Made by a program: the position numbers and the translations under genes
Assembly: GCA_964559135.1 (NCBI GenBank)
Contig: CAZLGG010000005.1
Location: 16,936-80,935, forward strand
DNA: 64,000 nt
Source of the DNA: DRQF01 sp964559135
GTDB lineage: Bacteria > Planctomycetota > GCA-002687715 > DRQF01
Direction: 5' to 3'
The notes under the pieces: model-generated
The model's database searches: none
Told to the model about the DNA's origin: nothing
Seen by the model: only the letters and a program-made list of their open reading frames with translations
Part shown: one piece after another, positions 17,765 to 26,477 of the stretch
Position numbering within the stretch: position 1 is the stretch's first letter
Layout of the letters: every line of letters begins with the position of its first letter

Positions 17765-18909
17765 TCCTTGTCCCCTTCCGCGAACTCGGCGAGGAGATCC
17801 GCGTGATGCTGGCCGGGAATCGGAGGCGCGCCCGTACACTCCCACCGCCTTCCGTCGCAAAGGATCGCGGAGGTGAGCACCGGAATCCGTCCCAAAGTCG
17901 CGTGATCGACGTGCGAGACGATTCCCCGCTCGTCCCGCGCTCGGTTCCGCAGAACGTCCTTCAGGCGGCGGACCCGTCCGGCGGGAATCCCGGCTCGCGT
18001 GAATCGGTCCATCCAGTCCTCGACGGAGTCCTCGGAAAAGATCCCCTCGAGCAGCGGAACCAATCGTTCGCGGTCTTTCACGCGGCCCGGGTTGGTCCTC
18101 CACCTCGGGTCCCGAAGCGGCTCGCATCCGGCGAAGCGGTCCATCGACACGAGAGCGGCCCACTGACGATCCGTCGCAACGCCGAGCACGAACCAGGCGT
18201 CGCGGGCGCGAAAGGCCTGGTAGGGAACGAGATTCGGATGGCGATGCCCCATGGGCCGAGGGGATTCCCCGGTGAGCAGCGTGCTTTGGGCCTGATACCC
18301 CATCAGAGCGAGCAGCGAGTCCAGCAAATTGATCTCGAGCGAGGCGCCACCACCCCCGCGTTCCCTTCGCAACAGGGCGGCCAGGATCGCTTCCGCGGCC
18401 GTCTGCCCCGCCGCGACGTCCGCCAGGCTGGTCGGTGCTCTCACGGGCTCGTCGTCGCCGGTCATGGCCATGAGGCCGGACTCGGCCTGGATCACGAGAT
18501 CGAAAGCGGGACGGTCATCTCCTGCGCCGAACCCCGAGATCGTCAAGTGCACGAGATTGGGATTGAGTTCGCGAAGGCGCTCCCTTCCGAGGCCGAATCC
18601 GCGCATCCGACCCGGGCGAAAGTTCTCGACCAGGACGTCGGCACGTTCGATGAGACGACGGGCGACGGCTTTCCCCTCGTCGGTCTCGAGGTCCATGGTC
18701 ATGGCCTCCTTGCCCCGATTGTAGGCGAGGTAATAGGGAGACACATCCTCGATGAAAGGAGGACCGAAACTCCGCGTGGAGTCGCCGTCCGGGGACTCGG
18801 CCTTGATGACCCGAGCACCGAGGTCCGCCAATCGCTGGGTACACAACGGTCCGGCGAGGACGCGGGAGAAATCGGCGACGAGGATTCCTTCGAGAGGCCT
18901 CATCGTCAC
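17761..18909 (-). CDS. Family III CoA-transferase (CaiB/BaiF type)
   Basis: A 382-residue enzyme of the CaiB/BaiF family, which moves CoA between carboxylic acids via an aspartyl-CoA intermediate. Signatures are GILVADFSRVLAGPLCTQ at the N-terminus, YLAYNRGKEAMTMDL, VLVENFRPGRMRGFGLG and the region RPAFDLVIQAESGLMAMTG, where the catalytic aspartate is expected in FDL. The length is slightly short of the usual 390-430. The GTG at 18909 overlaps the upstream stop (GTGA); an ATG two codons later is the alternative. The substrate is unknown, and no acyl-CoA dehydrogenase or hydratase lies nearby. Confidence 0.87.
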   Translation of the reverse strand: MTMRPLEGILVADFSRVLAGPLCTQRLADLGARVIKAESPDGDSTRSFGPPFIEDVSPYYLAYNRGKEAMTMDLETDEGKAVARRLIERADVLVENFRPGRMRGFGLGRERLRELNPNLVHLTISGFGAGDDRPAFDLVIQAESGLMAMTGDDEPVRAPTSLADVAAGQTAAEAILAALLRRERGGGGASLEINLLDSLLALMGYQAQSTLLTGESPRPMGHRHPNLVPYQAFRARDAWFVLGVATDRQWAALVSMDRFAGCEPLRDPRWRTNPGRVKDRERLVPLLEGIFSEDSVEDWMDRFTRAGIPAGRVRRLKDVLRNRARDERGIVSHVDHATLGRIPVLTSAILCDGRRWECTGAPPIPGQHHADLLAEFAEGDKE

Positions 18910-19589
18910 CTTCCCAGGCGCTTTCGCGCCACTCGGGCGATGTCGTCCGGCTGCCCGAAGAGCAGGAGGCGCTGCCCTTCGTCGAGAACCAGGTCGCTCG
19001 GCATCGAGAACAACGGCCCTCCTTTGCGAGGATCCTCGTCCGGATCCATGGGGGGACGAACGCCCACGAATCGGACCTTGTCTCCGAAGAATCGGTCCAC
19101 TTCCTCACGCCGCAGTTCGACGGCGGTTCTCAGGGTCAGTTCCGCCAACCCCTGCTCCCGGTTGACGAACCAGAACGCATCGATGAGGGACTCCGTGAGT
19201 TCGACGGCCAGGTTGCGCGCTTGAAGAAGACCCGGCGTCAGAACGCGATCGGCGCCGATGGCCAGAAGAATGTCGCGCCTTTGCCCCGTCGTCGCCATGT
19301 TGATGATGGATTGCGCACCGAAGTCCTCGAGCGCCAAGGTCGTCCTTTCCGCGGCTTCGAAGGCGTGGCCGAGGCAGACGACGATCTGCTCGAAATCGTT
19401 GATGGGCAGACTGCCGAGAGCACGTCGGTCGGAGGTGTCGAACGCCAGAACGTGATCGACGTCCTGCATGATTCGACGGGTCTTGTCCCTGTCCTTGTCG
19501 ACGGCCGTGACCTCAGCGCCACGGCGGACGAGTTCCCGCGCCAAGGTCCGGCCCATCGTGTTGAGCCCTATGACGAGAAAGTGAGACAT
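18906..19589 (-). CDS. KtrA/TrkA-type RCK potassium-uptake regulator
   Basis: A 227-residue protein with the two RCK parts: an N-terminal Rossmann nucleotide-binding domain (1-135) and a C-terminal ligand-binding RCK_C domain (about 145-227). KtrA proteins form octameric rings that gate KtrB-type K+ channels in response to ATP/ADP, and in many bacteria RCK_C binds c-di-AMP. The glycine motif reads GLNTMG (residues 8-13), with asparagine in the place of the second glycine. VDKDRDK ends strand 2. Start at 19589 gives the expected length. No KtrB gene is in the window. It lies 62 bases after a DHH phosphoesterase, which may be functionally linked through cyclic dinucleotides. Confidence 0.87.
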   Translation of the reverse strand: MSHFLVIGLNTMGRTLARELVRRGAEVTAVDKDRDKTRRIMQDVDHVLAFDTSDRRALGSLPINDFEQIVVCLGHAFEAAERTTLALEDFGAQSIINMATTGQRRDILLAIGADRVLTPGLLQARNLAVELTESLIDAFWFVNREQGLAELTLRTAVELRREEVDRFFGDKVRFVGVRPPMDPDEDPRKGGPLFSMPSDLVLDEGQRLLLFGQPDDIARVARKRLGR

Positions 19590-19651
19590 GCTCGCACCCG
19601 GTTCATCCTGGTCGTTGTTTTGAAAGCGAAGATTCGAATTCGTCGAGCCCT

Positions 19652-20722
19652 TCAGGCAACCAGCTGGACGCCATCTTCCTCTGCGACGGAGATCTTTTCG
19701 AGAATACGTTTCATGAGTTCCCTGCGGATGCGCTCGTACTCCTCGGGCGACCCCTCGGCCATCGGGATGCGTGCAGCGGCCATGGTGTTGTGGCCGCCGG
19801 CACGGCCCATCTCGCGAACGACTTCGCGAACGAAGATGCCGGCGTCTCCGTCCGGATCCTCGGTTCTCACGGAAACGTATGTGAGCTTGTCGAACCACCC
19901 CATGCACACGGACCACGAGGCGGACTCGAGTTTCAACAGGAGATCGGCGATCTCCGCGACCATGTCGGGATAGGGAAGCTTACCGAGATGGCTCACCACG
20001 AGGTTGCCGTAGATCCGCGCGCTCTCGATGGCGTCGCGCAGGTCCTGAAAATACTCGCGGGAAAGGGGCGGGGCCTCGATGGCCTGGATGATCTCGTGGT
20101 TCACGAGAGGCGAAAGATACTCCCAGGCTTCGCGATCCATGTCACCCGTGCGACGGGTCAACCCCAATGTATCCGTCCGGATCCCGTAGTAGAGCGCCGT
20201 CGCCACGGCCTGAGTCGGCTCGAGACTGAAAAGCCTCAAATACGACGTCATGATCGTGGAGGTCGCCCCGACGTCCGGTCGCACGTCATGGTAGGGCACG
20301 GACGCAGTCGAATCGACGAAGGGATGGTGATCGATACAGACCTTCACGGGCACGTCCAGCTCTTCCAGGTCCTCCTGGTTGAAGCCGAATTGCGGTTGCG
20401 CATCGACCAGAACGGCGGCGCCGAAATCGTACTCGTCGATGTCGGTGAATCGGGTCAGCTCCGGAACGAGGAGACGGACCATTTGACGGTTCTGGGCCCG
20501 ACCGATGATCCCGCGATAGGTGAGAACCGCCTCCTTCCCGAATCGCCGCTCCAACAGATGCTTCATGGCCAAGCCGGAGGCGATGCTGTCGGGATCCGGA
20601 TTCATGTGGCAGAACACCAACACCCGATCGATGGCATCCAAGACTTCGGTCAGGTGTTTCGGATCCGGCTGCATGGTCTGTCGGTCAGGTTCGGACAAGA
20701 GTAATTCTCCCCGCCCACGCAT
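19652..20722 (-). CDS. DHH/DHHA1 phosphoesterase (NrnA/GdpP-C-like)
   Basis: A 356-residue cytosolic protein. DHH-DHHA1 enzymes cleave nanoRNA, pAp or c-di-AMP/pApA with Mn2+. Metal motifs are visible: CHMNPDPDSIASG (D43, D45), VLVDAQPQ (D107), CIDHHPF (131-133), and the DHHA1 substrate motif GGHNTMAAAR near residue 310. No membrane or PAS/GGDEF part is present, so it is the stand-alone form. The first ATG (20722) is 1 base after the upstream stop but has no ribosome site; a TTG at codon 9 has GGGGAGAA 6 bases before it, and an ATG at codon 17 is also possible. RCK regulator downstream. Confidence 0.88.
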   Translation of the reverse strand: MRGRGELLLSEPDRQTMQPDPKHLTEVLDAIDRVLVFCHMNPDPDSIASGLAMKHLLERRFGKEAVLTYRGIIGRAQNRQMVRLLVPELTRFTDIDEYDFGAAVLVDAQPQFGFNQEDLEELDVPVKVCIDHHPFVDSTASVPYHDVRPDVGATSTIMTSYLRLFSLEPTQAVATALYYGIRTDTLGLTRRTGDMDREAWEYLSPLVNHEIIQAIEAPPLSREYFQDLRDAIESARIYGNLVVSHLGKLPYPDMVAEIADLLLKLESASWSVCMGWFDKLTYVSVRTEDPDGDAGIFVREVVREMGRAGGHNTMAAARIPMAEGSPEEYERIRRELMKRILEKISVAEEDGVQLVA

Positions 20723-20723
20723 C

Positions 20724-21608
20724 CTAGAGCAGACGATCCCGAACCTCGGCCAGGGCCTGGCGCAAAGCCCAGGGAGGCACGGGGCCTCTCGCTCTGATTA
20801 TCCTGGCAAGAGACGGGGACCGAAAGGCCTCCCATTCCGAGAGGCACAGTGTTCCGGACCCTGGAAGTAATTCGCACTCAAGTCTTTGATGGTCAGAGAG
20901 ATAGACGCCGCAAAGGTGCCCAGAAAGCTCCGAGAGCCAGGACGCCGCCGGCGTCACACCCAGCCAGTCCAGTCCGGCTGCGGCCCCCGTGTGGTGCCAA
21001 AAGCCGAGTCCCGGGACATCGGTGAGGGTCCAGCCGATCTCTTCCGGACCGAGCAGGGCACGGGGATCGGCGTCCGGAGCGACGGCCAAGGCCAGCCCCT
21101 CCTGGCGCCGCACGAGAGCATGGAGACGCCGGCAAAGCCGTTGAACGCGTTCCTCGCGGACCCCACGGCGGACATCCAGGAGCTCGGCGCGCCACTGCGT
21201 CCATGCCGTCTCATCCGTTCCCTTGAGGCGAGCGCCCATCTCGGCGCCCCAGATTCCCCCCGGATCGTCGATCGTCAGACCCGACACGACGATCCGTGGA
21301 CAACGAAACAGGCGCGCCAGCTCCACGGCCCGCCCCAGACGCCTTTCTCCCCGGGCGGCGATCGAGGGATCTGACGAGGTTGGATCCCCTGTCGCTTCCA
21401 GACGCACGGAGACCGCCATCGTTCGACCTCCGGCCTCGCGCCACAGCCGCGCCGCGCGCTCGGCATCCCGAGCGGCGACGAAACCATCGACGGTGATGCT
21501 CGGAACACCGGCCGCCATCGCCGCCTCGACGGCGGAGACGAGCGCCCCCTCCTCATTGGGAAAAAGCGACGTGGAAACACCGATCTCATCTGCGAGAGGA
21601 GCTCTCAA
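20724..21608 (-). CDS. Sugar-phosphate isomerase/epimerase-like TIM-barrel protein
   Basis: A 294-residue protein whose pattern of repeated strand-helix units resembles xylose-isomerase-like/AP-endonuclease-2 TIM barrels (EIGVSTSLFPNEEG at the start, ARLFRCPRIVVSGL in the middle, GLGFWHHTGAAAGLDWLG later). Metal-binding residues of active isomerases are not obvious, so the assignment is by overall pattern. The start is TTG at 21608, overlapping the purB stop by 4 bases (TTGA). It ends 1 base before the ATG of the DHH phosphoesterase. Function unknown. Confidence 0.6.
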   Translation of the reverse strand: MRAPLADEIGVSTSLFPNEEGALVSAVEAAMAAGVPSITVDGFVAARDAERAARLWREAGGRTMAVSVRLEATGDPTSSDPSIAARGERRLGRAVELARLFRCPRIVVSGLTIDDPGGIWGAEMGARLKGTDETAWTQWRAELLDVRRGVREERVQRLCRRLHALVRRQEGLALAVAPDADPRALLGPEEIGWTLTDVPGLGFWHHTGAAAGLDWLGVTPAASWLSELSGHLCGVYLSDHQRLECELLPGSGTLCLSEWEAFRSPSLARIIRARGPVPPWALRQALAEVRDRLL

Positions 21609-23038
21609 ACTCTCAGCTCCGGCTCGTCCTCGCAGGCGTCCTCGGGAAACCGCCTCAGCAGAGGCTCGACCTCCTCGGCGTGAAAAAGTTCGACCTGTGC
21701 GGGCGCACGCCCGACGTAACGCTCAGGACGCAGAAGATCCGCGACATCCTTCTCATCGAGCTGAAACGCGGGCTCGGCCAGCAATCGGTCCAGAAAGTCG
21801 TTGGCTCCGCCCTCCTCTTTCATGCGATGGGCCGCGGCCAAGGCGTGTCCGCGAATGATTTCGTGAAGTTCCTGGCGATCACCGCCCTTCTCCACCGCAC
21901 GCATCATGAGCTCTTCGCTGGCGATGAACGGCACGTGCTCCGCCAGGTGATGACGGATGACCGCGCGCCGAACCACCAAGCCGCCCGCCACGTTCTCGAG
22001 GATGATGCAGATCGCGTCCGCGGCCATGAAGGCGAGAGGCAGGCTCATGCGACGGTTCGCCGAGTCGTCGAGCGTTCTCTCCAGCCACTGAGTGGCCGCG
22101 GTCTGCGCACCGTTGTCGGAAAGGGAGATCAGAAATCGGGAGAGCGCCCCGACCCGCTCCGCTCGCATCGGATTGCGCTTGTAGGGCATGGCCGAGGAAC
22201 CGATCTGCTTCGACTCGAAGGGCTCCTCCACCTCCCGCATGTGGCAGAGAAGTCTGAGATCCGTGGACATCTTGTGCGCGCTCTGCCCCAAGCTGGAGAG
22301 CGACTGCAAGACGCGGGCATCCACTTTTCGAGGATAGGTCTGCCCGGTGATCCGGAATCGGGATTCAAAGCCCATCTTCTTGCAGACCAGGGCGTCCAAG
22401 GCCTCGACCTTGTCCTCGTCGCCGCCGAAGAGCTTCAGAAAGCTGTCCTGCGTGCCCGTCGTCCCTTTCACCCCCCGGAACTTGAGGACGCCCAGCGTGT
22501 TCTCGAGCTCCAGGTGGTCCATGAGGAGATCCTGGAGCCATAGGCAGGCTCTCTTACCCACCGTGGTGAACTGCGCCGGCTGAAAATGGGTGTAGCCCAC
22601 GCAAGGCGTCGACCTTTCCGCCATGGCGAAAGCGTCCAAGCGCACGAGGACCCTGCGCAGACGCGCCATGACCCTCTGGAGGGCCTCCCGGATCAACAAA
22701 AGATCCGTGTTGTCCGTGACGTAGCACGAGGTCGCGCCCAGATGCACGATCGGCCCGGCAAGAGGACATTGATCCCGCAGCACGTGAACCTGGGCCATGA
22801 CGTCGTGGCGCAATTCCTTCTCGTACTTGGCCGCCTTTTCTTGATCCAGATCGTCCAGGTGCGCACGGAGTTCCTCCACCTGCTCACGCGTCACCGGCAG
22901 ACCCAGCTCGTGCTCGGCTTCCGCCAGCGCCAACCACAGCTTGCGCCATGTCGTGAATTTCCGGCGCGGCGAGAACAGCCGCGCCATCTCCGGGCTGCAG
23001 TAGCGCTCGACCAGGGGATTCGAATAGACATCGTCCAT
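21605..23038 (-). CDS. purB: Adenylosuccinate lyase
   Basis: A 477-residue enzyme of the fumarase/aspartase superfamily. It cleaves SAICAR and adenylosuccinate in purine synthesis. The superfamily signature GSSAMPYKRNP is intact and contains the mobile catalytic-serine loop; other conserved regions are LGATSCYVTDNTD, PCVGYTHFQPAQ with the catalytic histidine, and KFRGVKGTTGTQ. The length matches the family form with an extended C-terminus. The ATG at 23038 has a perfect AAGGAGG 5 bases upstream. It heads or joins the long coupled series; DUF523 lies 68 bases upstream on the same strand. Confidence 0.95.
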   Translation of the reverse strand: MDDVYSNPLVERYCSPEMARLFSPRRKFTTWRKLWLALAEAEHELGLPVTREQVEELRAHLDDLDQEKAAKYEKELRHDVMAQVHVLRDQCPLAGPIVHLGATSCYVTDNTDLLLIREALQRVMARLRRVLVRLDAFAMAERSTPCVGYTHFQPAQFTTVGKRACLWLQDLLMDHLELENTLGVLKFRGVKGTTGTQDSFLKLFGGDEDKVEALDALVCKKMGFESRFRITGQTYPRKVDARVLQSLSSLGQSAHKMSTDLRLLCHMREVEEPFESKQIGSSAMPYKRNPMRAERVGALSRFLISLSDNGAQTAATQWLERTLDDSANRRMSLPLAFMAADAICIILENVAGGLVVRRAVIRHHLAEHVPFIASEELMMRAVEKGGDRQELHEIIRGHALAAAHRMKEEGGANDFLDRLLAEPAFQLDEKDVADLLRPERYVGRAPAQVELFHAEEVEPLLRRFPEDACEDEPELRV

Positions 23039-23106
23039 GGGGACCTCCTTCGTCCCCCGAACCTAACCCGGATCGGGTGGCCCTTCGACTCCCCGGCAAC
23101 TCGAAT

Positions 23107-23730
23107 CTACAGGTTCTCGAGAACCCAGGGATGTTCGTGATGATCGCGCGCGGCCGGGTCGGGCTCATACCCCGTCTCGAGCTTGGAACGAAGGATCTCG
23201 AGGGTCTTGTAGTCCCTTTGACTCACGACGTGGAATCCCTCCCGCAAGAGCATTGCGGTGGCGACTCCCACTCCCTTGCGGTACGCAACCGGGGCCTCGA
23301 GGCGACAACCGACCGAGATGACCTGGCTGCCGCACGCTCCGCTACGATCGGTCATCAATGCGAAATCCACCCGATTCTGGCGGGCGATACGGGTCATCTC
23401 CTCCGCGCCGGCGACAACCTGGGCGGTGAGATCCCGGCGGCTGGGATCAAGCACACGGGCCAGACCGTCCAGAACCGCGAACCCGTCCCCGCCGTGGAGG
23501 TCGGGCATCGCCCGGGGGGTTCCGAGGAGGTAATCCTCCGGACAGAACGGGATGAGCCGAACCCGAGACGAGGAGAGCCACGCGGGGCGATCCTGGTCGA
23601 GACCGTACGTCGTCCCGTCCACAGCCACCTTCCACCCGAAGATGCACCCGCTCACAAGGATGCGCCAAGGCTCCTCCTCGGTTGGAGAACGCAATTCCGC
23701 GAGAGCGCGGGGGTCGTGGGGCAATCTCAT
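23107..23730 (-). CDS. DUF523-like protein
   Basis: A 207-residue protein. The N-terminal core resembles DUF523 (ISACLLG-type motif), here ILVSGCIFGWKVAVDGTTYG at residues about 23-42, and a later region with AQNRVDFALMTDRSGACGSQVI that carries the family's conserved serine and cysteine. DUF523 proteins are small, widespread and poorly understood. The ATG at 23730 (MRLPHDPRAL) has GGAG 8 bases upstream. It is followed by purB on the same strand. An intrinsic terminator at 23831-23870 separates it from the gene upstream, so its promoter should lie in the 100 bases before its start; none was obvious. Confidence 0.7.
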   Translation of the reverse strand: MRLPHDPRALAELRSPTEEEPWRILVSGCIFGWKVAVDGTTYGLDQDRPAWLSSSRVRLIPFCPEDYLLGTPRAMPDLHGGDGFAVLDGLARVLDPSRRDLTAQVVAGAEEMTRIARQNRVDFALMTDRSGACGSQVISVGCRLEAPVAYRKGVGVATAMLLREGFHVVSQRDYKTLEILRSKLETGYEPDPAARDHHEHPWVLENL

Positions 23731-23830
23731 GGCTGTCGCTCCGGTTGCCGTCGGCGGGCTTCGGGGTGCGAGAGAGGGCATTCCCAGCCATCTCTCGTCC
23801 TCGCCGTTTCCCGTTCCCCTGTTCAAGCCG

Positions 23831-23870
23831 AAAAAAAGTCGGAGCGTCGACCCTCGAGGGTCGACGCTCC
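23831..23870 (-). terminator. Intrinsic terminator after the DUF3352 gene
   Basis: Bases 23841-23870 form a perfect 13-bp stem (GGAGCGTCGACCC with its complement) with a 4-base loop, followed on the minus strand by a run of seven T (23831-23837). It lies 30 bases after the DUF3352 stop and closes the sigma factor/VanZ/DUF3352 unit. Confidence 0.9.
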
Positions 23871-23899
23871 CTGTGTCGAATCAGGTTCCGAACCGGGGA

Positions 23900-25801
23900 C
23901 TACTTGTCGTCTTCCCACTCGTCCCAGTCGTCAGCGGGCTCCCTCACCGACGTCAAGAACGCTGCGCCCGCCGCGGCACCGACGCCGATCGCCATGGGCA
24001 TGTAGCCCGTGCAACTGTAGATCTCGGTGGTGAAGGACGTGTCTGACCGACTCATGGCTTCGGTGAATCCGAAGATGTGGCGCTGAAAGACGTCCGTGGT
24101 CGGCAAGAGAGCCAGATCCACGGGAACTTCATCGGGAAGATCGACGCTCTGCAGGATCGGAAGCAGCGTGTCGATCGCCATGACCATGAGACGCCCGGTG
24201 TCGATGTAGACGACACCCGTGTTGCCGGCCGCGGGATTCGAACGGCGGAAATGGGTCATGGCTTCCACGAGGTCCGGATTGCCGGCGAGACCGGATCGCT
24301 GGTGCGACTTGGACGCCAGGTAATTCTTCAGGGCCTGCGGCGCCAGCCCGATCATCAGGTAGCCGTCATCGACCATCCAGGCAGGCTTGATGCCGGGTCC
24401 GAAGTCGTCCGAACGGTTGACGAACATACCCGTGTCGAGGTAGTTGATGTCATGCCCCATGAAGCTGAACGACCGCATGGCGCCCTCGCGGGGGAGCATG
24501 GCGGAAGCCTTGCGAATACAGGAGAAAAACTTGTCCGAGTCCTTCAGCTGCACGGCCACCATCATCTCGGGGATGAGGCCGCCGAAGGGTGACGGCGCCA
24601 TCCAGAACCCCATCTCTTGGCCGATCGACGGCAACAGGTCGTCCATGATCGAAAAGCCGAGCTGATCGGTCATGCCCTGAAGCTCTTCGTCGACGTTGGC
24701 GGCCATGTCCTTGTCGAAGTCGCGGAGCGCCGCCATGAGGCGGTCGGCGAGGACCGACATGTCGAGACGGAACCCCTCCGCCAGAAGGCTGTCCTGAGGA
24801 GCCATGTCCAAAACCCGGTACTTGCCGTCGCCCGCGGGGATCGCCCCGTAGATCGTCTTGGACAGCCCGTCGGGAACACTGATGTGGAATCGCTCGACGA
24901 TCGCGCGCCCCTCGAAGTTCATGGCGTAGGCCACGCTCTGGAACTCGGTCAAGCCGGTGACGTCCAGAAAGGTCATCAGCATCCCGAATTCCTGCTCGTC
25001 CGCCACCGGAGAGTTCTCGATCATGTGCATCACTTTGCCCAAATTGACGTACATCGAAAACACGCCTTGACGCATGGGAGACACCTTGGCCATGGCACTC
25101 GTGAACTCGGCGTTGTCGATCAACCCCCCGGACGTGACGCCGGCCTTGACGCGATCAAGCACGCCCGACAAGGTCGTCTTGTTGGTGCCGAGGACCAAGT
25201 GGTTGCCGGCCGTGACGAGGTAGGCGGAGAGCCCGTCCAAATCGAAGGCCAGTCCGTGATTGCCGGCGATCGTGACTTCGGTGGGAGCGATGCCCATACC
25301 CTGCTCGGCAGCGCCGGCAGCCATCTGCGCCAGCTTGCCCGCCAACTCCTTGTTGCTGCCGAGATCGAGGGTGATCAGGGCGTCCACGTCCGGAGGTCCG
25401 TTCGCATCCTTGATCGCCAGATCGACGATCGTGAAGGTCAGACGTCCTTCGCCGAGGCTCTCCAGGTCGGAGAGAGAAAGCCCCGTGTTCTGCTCCAGCT
25501 CGCCCGCCATCTCCTCGCTCATGGCGTCGAGCATTTCCATGGCGGGTTTGAGGAAAGCCTTCATCTGCGGCTCTTCCCACAACTGGCTCAGCGCAAGGTT
25601 GCGACAGTTCTTGGCGCCGGCGACTCCGTCATAGGACACGTGGAGCAAGCAGTCCGTCGGGAGAGCGGCTTCGATGCGGAAGGAACCGGCCTCGGCATGG
25701 GTCGCGTCATCCGTGAGAACCCAGGCGCCACCGCCTATGAATAGGGTCAGGAGGGCCGCGGCGGCCAGTGTCATTCCCAGGGGGCGAATCGTACGAGTCA
25801 T
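23900..25801 (-). CDS. Secreted DUF3352-type protein
   Basis: A 633-residue protein with an N-terminal signal peptide (about residues 1-30: basic start, then LAAAALLTLFIGGGAWVL). The rest resembles DUF3352 proteins of Planctomycetota and cyanobacteria: repeats of segments with 'LPTDCLLHVSYDG', 'FYSMYVNLGKV'-like and 'GLAPQALKNYLA' character, no catalytic motif. It ends with a hydrophobic alanine-glycine stretch and an acidic tail (EPADDWDEWEDDK), which may be a sorting or anchor signal. Start at 25801: AGGAG lies 7 bases before this ATG, whereas an ATG five codons upstream has none. The gene may be read from the riboswitch-controlled promoter through VanZ; the gap to VanZ is 137 bases, so a separate promoter is possible. 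Confidence 0.7.
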   Translation of the reverse strand: MTRTIRPLGMTLAAAALLTLFIGGGAWVLTDDATHAEAGSFRIEAALPTDCLLHVSYDGVAGAKNCRNLALSQLWEEPQMKAFLKPAMEMLDAMSEEMAGELEQNTGLSLSDLESLGEGRLTFTIVDLAIKDANGPPDVDALITLDLGSNKELAGKLAQMAAGAAEQGMGIAPTEVTIAGNHGLAFDLDGLSAYLVTAGNHLVLGTNKTTLSGVLDRVKAGVTSGGLIDNAEFTSAMAKVSPMRQGVFSMYVNLGKVMHMIENSPVADEQEFGMLMTFLDVTGLTEFQSVAYAMNFEGRAIVERFHISVPDGLSKTIYGAIPAGDGKYRVLDMAPQDSLLAEGFRLDMSVLADRLMAALRDFDKDMAANVDEELQGMTDQLGFSIMDDLLPSIGQEMGFWMAPSPFGGLIPEMMVAVQLKDSDKFFSCIRKASAMLPREGAMRSFSFMGHDINYLDTGMFVNRSDDFGPGIKPAWMVDDGYLMIGLAPQALKNYLASKSHQRSGLAGNPDLVEAMTHFRRSNPAAGNTGVVYIDTGRLMVMAIDTLLPILQSVDLPDEVPVDLALLPTTDVFQRHIFGFTEAMSRSDTSFTTEIYSCTGYMPMAIGVGAAAGAAFLTSVREPADDWDEWEDDK

Positions 25802-25938
25802 GTTTTTTCTCCTCATCGGTTCGGGGGGTCGTTGTTTCTTCGTTCGTGGGATAAGGCCCGGCATTTCCAAACGGTGACGGGCATCGCCTTTCCCTCGGTA
25901 TCTGATGCGGTATCGACCGCTCCTCACTGTAAGACGTC

Positions 25939-26448
25939 TCAGCTTCCGAAGTATCTCTGGAAAAATGGCGGACCCAAGCTCGTGGCGAAGATTCCCAAGG
26001 CCAGAGCGACCGACTGCCGCGCCCGGCGGGGGGTGAGGTCCCTGGGCCCTTTGATGAACCCGAGGACAAGAGTACCCAGAATCGCTCCTTGGAGATCGGT
26101 GAGGACGTCGAAGACATCCGGGTCCCGTCCTGGTACGAAGGACTGGTGCCACTCGTCGAGGATTCCCCAAAGTACGGCCATCACCACGGCGAGTCGAAAC
26201 GCGAGGGAAAGGCGCCTCCCGACTTGGCGCCACGCCCCCAAAGCGCCCGCCCAGAAAAAGGCGAGCACTGCATAAAGCGGGGCATGGAAGAGGTTCCCCA
26301 TGCCCGGGAATCCTCCTCCCACTCCCTCCCAGGTCCGACTGCTGGACCAGAAGATCATCCCCATCCAAGCCGCGGCGGCGATCCGCCAGAGCCACTCTCC
26401 CGAGAGGAATCGCGCCAGACTCGAAAGAGGAGACCGCCCTTGAACCAT
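25939..26448 (-). CDS. VanZ-family membrane protein
   Basis: A 169-residue protein with four hydrophobic segments. The VanZ family mark is clear in LDEWHQSFVPGRDPDVFDVLTD and the following GAILGTLV. VanZ-like proteins are small membrane proteins of unclear function; the founding member gives low-level teicoplanin resistance. It begins 29 bases after the sigma factor stop on the same strand and is likely co-transcribed with it. Confidence 0.85.
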   Translation of the reverse strand: MVQGRSPLSSLARFLSGEWLWRIAAAAWMGMIFWSSSRTWEGVGGGFPGMGNLFHAPLYAVLAFFWAGALGAWRQVGRRLSLAFRLAVVMAVLWGILDEWHQSFVPGRDPDVFDVLTDLQGAILGTLVLGFIKGPRDLTPRRARQSVALALGIFATSLGPPFFQRYFGS

Positions 26449-26477
26449 GGCTCAGTGTCTCAGGACGAGATTCGAGT

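Noticed and set aside
16439..19224. Long plus-strand frames over the deaminase and CoA-transferase genes
   Set aside because: No motifs; the minus-strand genes have clear family signatures and coupled starts.
24617..25744. 375-codon plus-strand open frame rich in H, V, D and R
   Set aside because: Antisense shadow of the DUF3352 gene, composition typical of reversed coding DNA.
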